Part shown: one piece after another, positions 57,301 to 64,000 of the stretch
Position numbering within the stretch: the first letter of the stretch is position 1
How the letters are laid out: each line of letters opens with the position of its first letter
Assembly: GCF_003144195.1 (NCBI RefSeq)
Contig: NW_020290057.1
Span: 1 to 64,000 of the forward strand
Length of the DNA: 64,000 bases
Origin: Ceraceosorus guamensis
Taxonomy: Eukaryota > Basidiomycota > Exobasidiomycetes > Ceraceosorales > Ceraceosoraceae
Direction of reading: 5' to 3'
Made by a program: the position numbers and the translations under genes
The notes under the pieces: model-generated
Database searches by the model: none
What the model saw: the letters and a program-made list of their open reading frames with translations, nothing else
What the model was told of the DNA's origin: nothing

Positions 57301-59495
57301 GAGCTGGATGGTTCCGCCTTCGCAGCAACGTGAGTCGTGCCTGCCGGCGAGCCGCCGCCGCCCTTGGTTCGACTATTTCTCATCCTGTGTGCGCGTCTTA
57401 TTTCACAGAGTTTGGAGACCCGATGGACGACCTGACCGTGGCTACCGTCATTTTCCTCATCGACGGCAAACTCATGCTTCTGCGTCCCCGAAAGGTGAGT
57501 CGTGATCCGGCATGCTTTGTAGTCTCGACGCCGTAACGACCCAGAGTGACTAACGTGCTTCACGCGCCACTGCTCTGTCGCCTCTGTACGAATAACAGGC
57601 AGGCGAGGATCAAGACGAAGTGTCGTACGATATGCAAATCCTCGGCGATCGCATCGAGTACTACTGGACCCACTTGTCGGGTGTTGGTACACTGGAAAAT
57701 TCTCTGTGGGGATACGACGGACATGGTATAAAGTTGTGGCTCGACGCGCTCACCATCGAGCAGGCGGAAAGGGTGGATGAGGAAGAGGACGAGGATACGC
57801 CAGAGTACAAGACGATCGAGGAGAGCGTCTCCATGCCTCTTGATTTCTATCCGCTATGTGAGTAGTAGACCGTTGCACGACGAACAGACTCGACGCCCCT
57901 TGTAGGCTGACCGACATGACCCTCTGATGTGCTTGTCTGTAGGCGTCTTGATCGAAAAGGGCATCGTCATAGGTGTCGAGCCCGAAGTATCTCTGCGACG
58001 CTCGCTCGACTTTACAATCTTTAGAAGCAGCACCACGACTTTGCTTTTCCTTCAGCACGTCTTGCGTTGCTACCTCGCGCGCGATCAGCTCTTGGAAGCC
58101 GTGCTCTTCGCGAGTCATTACAGGGACCTGGTATACTTTGCTCATGCGTTGGAAATCTTGCTGCATGCGGTGTTGGAGGATGAAGCGGATGCGTTGCTGG
58201 AGGAGGCCGAGCAGCGCGGATCGTCGGCTCCCTCCAGCCCAACTCGGAGACGCCCCAGCATCGCACCCGCCAATGGCCTACCTGCCTCATCGAGCATGGA
58301 CAGCGCGAATGTCGCAGACACGAGCAGCGGTTCGGCCATCGTTCACCCTTCCGGCACGGTGAACGGTCATGATCTTCCCAATCGCGCATTACTGCCCGTA
58401 GTGGTGGCATTCTTAGATCACTTTGACGAAGCTCTAGAAGTAGTGGTAGGCTGTGCACGCAAGACGGAAGTTGCACGTTGGTCCTACCTGTTCGACGCTG
58501 TTGGTGCGCCTCGAGATCTGTTCGAGAGCTGCGTAGCAGCAGGCGATCTCAAGACTGCTGGATCTTATCTGCTCGTCCTGCACAACTTGGAAGCACTGGA
58601 AGAGAGCACGGCGCAAGCTATACGGCTGCTGAAGCTTTCCGCTGAAGCGCAGAATTGGACCTTGTGCAGGGACCTGCTTAGATTTGCTAGGAGCATGGAC
58701 GAGAGTGGACAGACGCTCAGACAGGCTGTCAACGAGGCTAGACTGCTTCCCGAGCTCAGCTCCCTGTACGCCCTTCCTACTCGGTCCGACCACGATGGCG
58801 AAGTCACGCTGTTTGTGCCGCAATCTGTGGGCGGAGCAGGAGCACCTGCGATTAGCAGGGGTGCGAGAGCAGAAAGCAACATTCCCCCTCCTCTCAACCG
58901 GGTCGTATCCGCACCCTCCCTGCTCGACGAAGCGCTCCTCGAAGAGTCAGAAGGTGGCGACTCTTTAGATGGCGCGCTTTCCTTGCGCACGCCCACAGCG
59001 TCCGCTCGACCTTCCCTCTCGCCCACCTCGCACCTCACACCTCAGCGAGCCAACTCCCTGTTCGGCGTCGCTTCGGAAGGTCCACCGATTCCTCAAGTCA
59101 ACGTCAATGGACGAGTCCTGCCTTCTGTCCAGCAGCAGCAGCAGCAGATACAACGCAGCGCCAGCAGCTCCAGCATGAGTGCCAGCACCAGCAACGGTTC
59201 TACCGCGTCCGCCTCGGCGAATTTGGCAGCACCGCACAAGACGCACCGCAGTGGTCGCAATGCGACGGGAGCTGGAGCGGGCTTGGGCATGTCTTTGAGT
59301 CGAGTCGGATTGAGGAGCACGGATAGACTTTGGGATCCGAGCACCAATAGCCCAGTCACTGGCAGAAGAACATCTACATCCACAGCATCGAGCGCGAGCG
59401 CAAATAGCTCGCCATCTCGGACAGCATCGACGGATCTACCTCTCCCCTCTGCAGATGGCCAAAACGAAAGGCAGGCTATAGCTGGTCCAGAGTAG
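54370..59495 (+). CDS. RIC1: RIC1, guanine nucleotide exchange factor subunit for Ypt6/Rab6
   Basis: Ten exons (54370-54690, 54791-55053, 55153-55376, 55535-55635, 55727-56247, 56352-56754, 56828-57329, 57409-57494, 57599-57857, 57943-59495) give 1410 residues. The start MYWP and the following WD40-like N-terminal half (SLQWTEDGHALAVAWEKGWAVWS) match RIC1. ANWPIRYACISADG begins a second propeller part. The RIC1 domain follows (RSLDFTIFRSSTTTLLFLQHVLRCYLARDQ split over a Cys/His-poor helical region; HALEILLHAVLEDE). RIC1 works with RGP1 at the Golgi to activate Ypt6. The last ~270 residues are a Ser/Ala-rich tail with a Gln run, probably disordered. The exon 5/6 junction was chosen because only this acceptor keeps the frame. 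Confidence 0.9.
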
Positions 59496-59659
59496 ACGCT
59501 CGAGGGCATTGCAAGGTCTTTTGCAAGGAGGTCATGATATTTTATTGCACCGCTACAATGATGCGCTGATCAAATCTCCAAAGTACCTGCATGGGGCGAT
59601 GAATTTGAGCGCTCTCGAGTAAGGGATTGCGTCTTTGTACGGTGCGCAGGGCGTGGCAC

Positions 59660-61148
59660 TCACTCTTCGTACGCATTTCCGACCTCATCGATGGCATCGT
59701 GAGCCAACATGCTCCTCTTTTTGCGCTCGAACGCTTTCCTGCTCGAAGCTCGAGCGATGAGCGCAGCTCCAAAAGCTGCCAAGAGCGGTCTCCTCTCCGC
59801 CTCGATACGATCCTTGTACGGCGAGACTTGAGCCCAGGCTATGAAAGTGCCCAGCGAGCCCGAAAGAATGTCGCCTTGGCCCCCGCAGCGCTTTAGCGAA
59901 CCTGGTGCATCGACGTGCAGCACTTGCCTGTGCGGATGAATCAAGCGTGCACGTACGTTCTGTGAGCTGACTTTGGCAAGAGAGCGATGGGGGGGGGGGG
60001 GGGGGGCAACACTGTCATTCGACCCACTTTCCGTTGCTTATGCGGTCCACTTTGCCCTTTTGCAAGATGGTGCAGCCGAATTGTTTGGACAGCGCAACCA
60101 CCGCATCGTCCGTGTCGGGATTGGAACGATCGACGTTCTGTACAGAGGGAGCCAAGCAGACTTGAGCGAACGCCGCCTCCCCAATGCCCCAAAAGAAAGC
60201 CAACGTTTCGCAATCGTTTGCAGCTCACCAGCGCATCGCACAGTCTACCGAATTCGACGACGTTGGGCGTCAAGATGGCGTTGTTGTAGCCCATTAGCAA
60301 ATTGGGCTCATTCGACAACAACCAAAGCCCGTCTGCATCCACCACGATTGGCAACTGTTGAGATTTGGCAAGCTGCGGACGGTTGGGGGGGAGATGGTGC
60401 AGGTATGCAAGTTGGCGGATGTGCATACACTCTGCATCTTTTCCACCCCACCGACTCACTTGGATGGCTATCCTGCCAGCAGTCTGCATGTGCTTGTCCC
60501 TGCCCAGTCCCGGGCCCACTACGAGGGCGTGTAGTCTTCCCAAGATGGGTCTTAGCACATCCTTGAGCTGCTCGTCGTTTCTGCGTAGCGGCAAAGGTGG
60601 AACCTGAGCAGAATGGACATGGCTAGCTGAGATGCAAAAGAGGGGGGATGTGGGCCCACCCAACGCGCTCACTTTTCTTGTCCCAGCAAAGTCATGACGA
60701 TGAGATCGGGAGAGTAAGTCTTGATGACGTGACCGGCATCGGGCGAGCAGATGTTGAAGGACATGTCGCAGCCCAAGCGCATGCTGGTCATTGCAGCAAA
60801 GAAAGGAGCGCCTGAATAATCTGCGCTTCCTCCCACAATGCCCACCCTGCCTGCTTGACCCTTGTGAGCTTCCGATGTGAGGGGAGGGATGAGGTTGCGC
60901 AAGTCTGAAAGTGCGCAAGGGTCGATTGCTGCTTGACGGGAAGAGTGCGATGACATGATGGGCAGAGAGGCTTTGCTGGGGGGTCGAGAGGCGGAATGCA
61001 CCAGTCTGCTGCGAGGAAGCGCGAGAGGTGCAGAAGCGCAAGCTGGAAGAGTGATGGCCAAGGTAGAGATCAGGGCAGCTTCAAGGGGAGTGCGCGTGAG
61101 AGTGCGCGTGAGGGTGAGGGTGCGGGTGTTGGTGCAGCTTCGAATCAT
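59660..61148 (-). CDS. ATP-dependent NAD(P)H-hydrate dehydratase
   Basis: Exons 61148-60673, 60622-60460, 60372-60229, 60137-60024 and 59959-59660 give 398 residues. Key segments are [57 protein letters not shown] and [15 protein letters not shown], the last holding the catalytic Asp of the ribokinase-like fold. The enzyme repairs hydrated NADH/NADPH. An Arg/Thr-rich N terminus could be a mitochondrial signal. Intron 4 starts gtcgaa and contains an 18-base C run. The stop at 59660 overlaps a gtgagt; splicing to 59586-59553 would replace it with a slightly longer end (YFGDL...), which cannot be excluded. Confidence 0.88.
59989..60006. repeat. 18-base poly-G (poly-C on coding strand) in an intron
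   Basis: Lies within the 64-base intron 4 of the NAD(P)H-hydrate dehydratase gene, between donor and acceptor. It has the same length as the C run at 19179-19196. Confidence 0.8.
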
Positions 61149-61707
61149 GGACGGGTAGCCGGCAAGGTGTTATATTCGACCAACGACTCGTCCAACTCTT
61201 CCTTGTGAGTCGGTCACTGGATGATGCCGCAGCAGGTCGGTGAGTGTGCTTCGAGCCAGCGCGTCCATCACGAGTGAAGGATGTGGAATGACAACTACGC
61301 ACAGTCACAGTCGTGAATGCGAGTCTGACTCGCGCTGGAGGGCACGTACAGCTAACAGTCAAGTACCATCGCGAGCTTGGTCACCGTTCAGGGCCACGTC
61401 TGTCGGTCGGCCACATGTGGAGGGGTTGTACGTTCATCAACCGGGTCAACAGCGCATCACGTGACCTGCTAGGAATTAAAGGTAGGGAAATCACCACGCT
61501 TGAGACTGTCGTGAGTTTCAAGTCAGGAAAGACCTTGATGGTAAGTCGTTATGAGTACTGCACCTTGCACTCTCGCATGCGAAACGGACCCGCTCTATCT
61601 ATCACCGTGGCTGGTGGGTGGGTATCATGCCGTGACAAAGGTGAGACAAGGGTTCGCGAGGACGACGATGCATTTGGCGATCCAGCCTGACACTCTGCGG
61701 ACGCCGC
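61149..61707. other. Intergenic region
   Basis: Holds the dehydratase promoter and the 3' side of the next transporter. No gene seen. Confidence 0.4.
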
Positions 61708-63581
61708 TCAAAGACTCTCTACCCCTCTAGGCTCGTACGGCAAGCCAAGCATGAGGACGCTGGCCCCAACGAACAGGCTAGCCGAGACGAAAACGGGTGT
61801 AGTGGGAGAAGCGTCCGACCCGTAGGCAGCGATGAGCGGTCCGGTTATGCCAAAGATTCGCTGCACACCCATGGCCAATCCATCTCCCGTGCCGCGCGAA
61901 TGGGTGGGAAAGACTTCGTAGGTGATGGCGTAGAGGATGCCGTACATCGCATTTTGAGACAGGCTGGCGCCGCAATTCCAACCTAATACGGCGCTGGGCG
62001 TACGAGCAGATGTGAAGCCGAACAAGCAGGCCCTACGAAGCATTCGTCCATGACGAGGGCGCCTGACGTCAGCGTCGTGCTGGTCTCAACTTGGCTCGTG
62101 ATCAGCTCTTCGAGCAACTTTTCTGCACTCACCCAGTGAGCAACGTGAAGAATGCCATGGCAAAGCGTCTACCGAGATAGGGTAGCTCTACTGCGCCCGT
62201 GGCGATGATGCTACCTGGAATGCCCATGGCAGCGATGATGACAAGATCCCTGTACTGCTCCGCTTGGCTTTGTACTGGTGAAGAGGCGCTTCCCCCAACG
62301 GAGGAGATGTACAGGGCGATGAAGGCATTGTACAGCGCTGCAAGGTTGTGTGTGCGCGCGCTCTCCAGTACGTCAGTGCATGTCGAAATGAACCTCGGCC
62401 CTTCGAAGAAAGCCGATCGCACTCACGGTAAGCACATCCGATCAAACCCCAGCTAGCGCATATGAGCGTCGTGTTGAGAGTCATTCTGGGTGAGTGGAAC
62501 AGGCTCTTGAAGCTGGCCGCATCGTATTGCGAAGCGCTCCGCTTCAGCTCCCTCTTCACCTCTGCTTTCCATCTCTGCAGGCGTAGTGCGAAACTTGTTG
62601 TCCGGTGCCTCACACGCATCTCTTTGTCGCGGGTAGAGGCCTGCCGAAGTGCTGCCTGATCGGTGGAGTTTGGAAAAGCAGCAGCAGTAGTGCGATGTGC
62701 TGGTGCGTCGGTACCCGCATCGGACCTGGTCTCTACGCCAATTGGGTCCTTTTCGTCTGGAGGGGAAGCGTCGACTCGATCGGCGGAAGAGGCAGTAGCG
62801 TGCTTTTCTGCATCCATTTCCGTGCCTGTGCCCGCGCTATTGAGATCCTGCTCTTCGCACCTGGCCAAACTGTCGAGTGTGAGCGAGTGAGGCCTGCCGT
62901 TGGCGTGTGCGATGAAATCCAGCACTCTGATGGCTTCTGCATCTCTTCCCTTGACGATCAGAAACTTTGGCGATTCGGGGATGGGGTAGATGAAGAAGCG
63001 CACAACCCACAGCTTTGAGTAGATGCAGAGCGAGAGTGAGCAGCAGGCAGAGCGAGCGAGCGAGCGAGCGAGCGAGTGCCTGCATTCGCTTTGATGGCGG
63101 ATTCAAGATGCTCACGAGGAGAGTGACGCCTCCGACAGTGAACCAGGAGTACCTCCAGCCCATGTTCTCTGAGCGCGGACAGGGCAGCTCGGAGCATCTA
63201 AAGTTGGTGATGAAGGCCTGCAGATGTGGGGCAGAAGCGAAGCGGTGTGAGAGCACTGCAATCGACGTTGCGAGGGACGAGCGTACGCACCCAACCAATC
63301 AGGGCAGCAAAGAGCTGGCCAGCGCACCAAAAAGCGCTGAGGGCGGTGAGGATGTACTGCTTGTCGCCAGGCAGGAATTCGATGAGCATAGCGCCATCGA
63401 CGGGCAAATTTCCGCCGATGCCGAAACCCGCAAGGGCGAGCAGCACGGCCAACACTGCAAAGGATGGAGCGAATCCCACGACCAACATGAACACCGAGCC
63501 TAGAAACAGCGTCGTCTGCGTAGTGGGCACGGAGGATGAGGAATGAGAACATCAGCATATGCAAGCACGCGTGTCCCTTTG

Positions 63582-63628
<47 letters not shown>

Positions 63629-64000
63629 CACTTCCACTGCCACTGTTCACCTCACCTGCCAAGCCAATTTCCGACCGACGACATCGGAGCCAAAGCCCCA
63701 AAAGAAGGCGCCGAATAGCAGACCGACATAGAGCGCCAGCGTCAAGAACTGCACGTGGCCTGGCTGGAATTCCAACTTGACTTGAGGCAGCGACATGGAC
63801 AGCGACTGAAAGATGATCTGCGTGGGACAGAAAGGGGGGGGGAGGGAGGGGGACCGCAATCGCAATGGCAATCATGAATGCGCATGCAAAGCAAGGAGAT
63901 CGATCAGCATACAAGCCCGCTTCCCCTCGCTCACACCCACGCCCACACCCACCACCTCACCGCTCGCGTGGGCCCCACACCGTCGCTGGCACTCACATTG
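61708..64000 (-). CDS. MFS transporter, SV2/SVOP-like, cut by the window edge
   Basis: Six exons are visible (63817-63656, 63515-63291, 63217-63116, 63012-62427, about 62337-62133, 62032-61708), and a donor at 63996-63991 shows that another exon ends at 63997. The 5' end is outside the window, so only ~535 C-terminal residues are seen. LYVGLLFGAFFWGFGSDVVGRKLAW is the first-half MFS loop 2-3 motif; GIGGNLPVDGAMLIEFLPG and FWCAGQLFAALIGW are typical of fungal relatives of synaptic vesicle protein 2. A long cytosolic loop (about 160 residues) splits the two halves. The second half has ELPYLGRRFAM and ITYEVFPTHSRGTGDG. The substrate is unknown. Confidence 0.85.
63582..63630. repeat. TGCTCC hexanucleotide microsatellite in an intron of the SV2-like gene
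   Basis: About eight tandem copies between the donor after 63656 and the acceptor before 63515 on the minus strand. A similar TGCTCC run at 53271-53307 is coding and gives the Gln-Glu repeat of the TFIIIC subunit. Confidence 0.8.

Noticed and set aside
1-64000. CRISPR arrays, bacterial operons and prophage features.
   Set aside because: Telomere repeats and spliced genes show a eukaryotic chromosome; no regularly spaced direct repeats of CRISPR type were seen.

Overview
The window is the left end of a chromosome from a basidiomycete fungus, most likely of the smut lineage (Ustilaginomycotina). It opens with eight and a half TTAGGG-type telomere repeats in C-strand orientation. Genes have short GT..AG introns, mostly 60 to 120 bases. 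Intergenic DNA is full of GATTCACGATT-like words, which I associate with smut genomes. The species is not determined. All exon models below were built by eye from splice consensus, frame and phase, and positions may be off by a base in places.

Region 1 (1 to about 33 kb) is a subtelomeric accessory region. It carries two interleaved gene families. The first is a family of small secreted proteins (about 110 to 200 residues) with a signal peptide and a fixed three-exon structure with phase 1 and phase 2 introns. Many copies have a middle exon of exactly 145 bases. I count ten copies, two of them frameshifted, plus one doubtful relative. They are candidate effectors or host/niche-interaction proteins. 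The second is a family of five putative zinc-finger proteins, one of them a pseudogene, sharing a W-x-C-x2-C...H core. Two further neighbouring genes share a repeated module of about 32 residues. A dispersed repeat of about 140 bp occurs three times, once inside an intron of a secreted-protein gene. A single housekeeping gene, VPS11, sits inside this region at 5.2 to 9.6 kb.

Region 2 (33.4 to 64 kb) is a conserved core: RPB3 (RNA polymerase II), an ING-type PHD protein, a USP36/Ubp10-type deubiquitinase, an MFS transporter with a long N-terminal tail, an Elp2-type gene, a TFIIIC triple-barrel subunit, RIC1, an NAD(P)H-hydrate dehydratase, and an SV2/SVOP-like MFS transporter that runs off the right edge.

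The most striking observation is the gene at 46,911 to 51,537. It encodes the Elongator WD40 subunit Elp2 with an entire phosphopantetheine adenylyltransferase (CoA biosynthesis, Cab4-type) inserted between two parts of the WD40 protein, in continuous reading frame on both sides. Elongator's catalytic subunit Elp3 uses acetyl-CoA, so the fusion physically joins CoA synthesis to a CoA-dependent tRNA modification machine.
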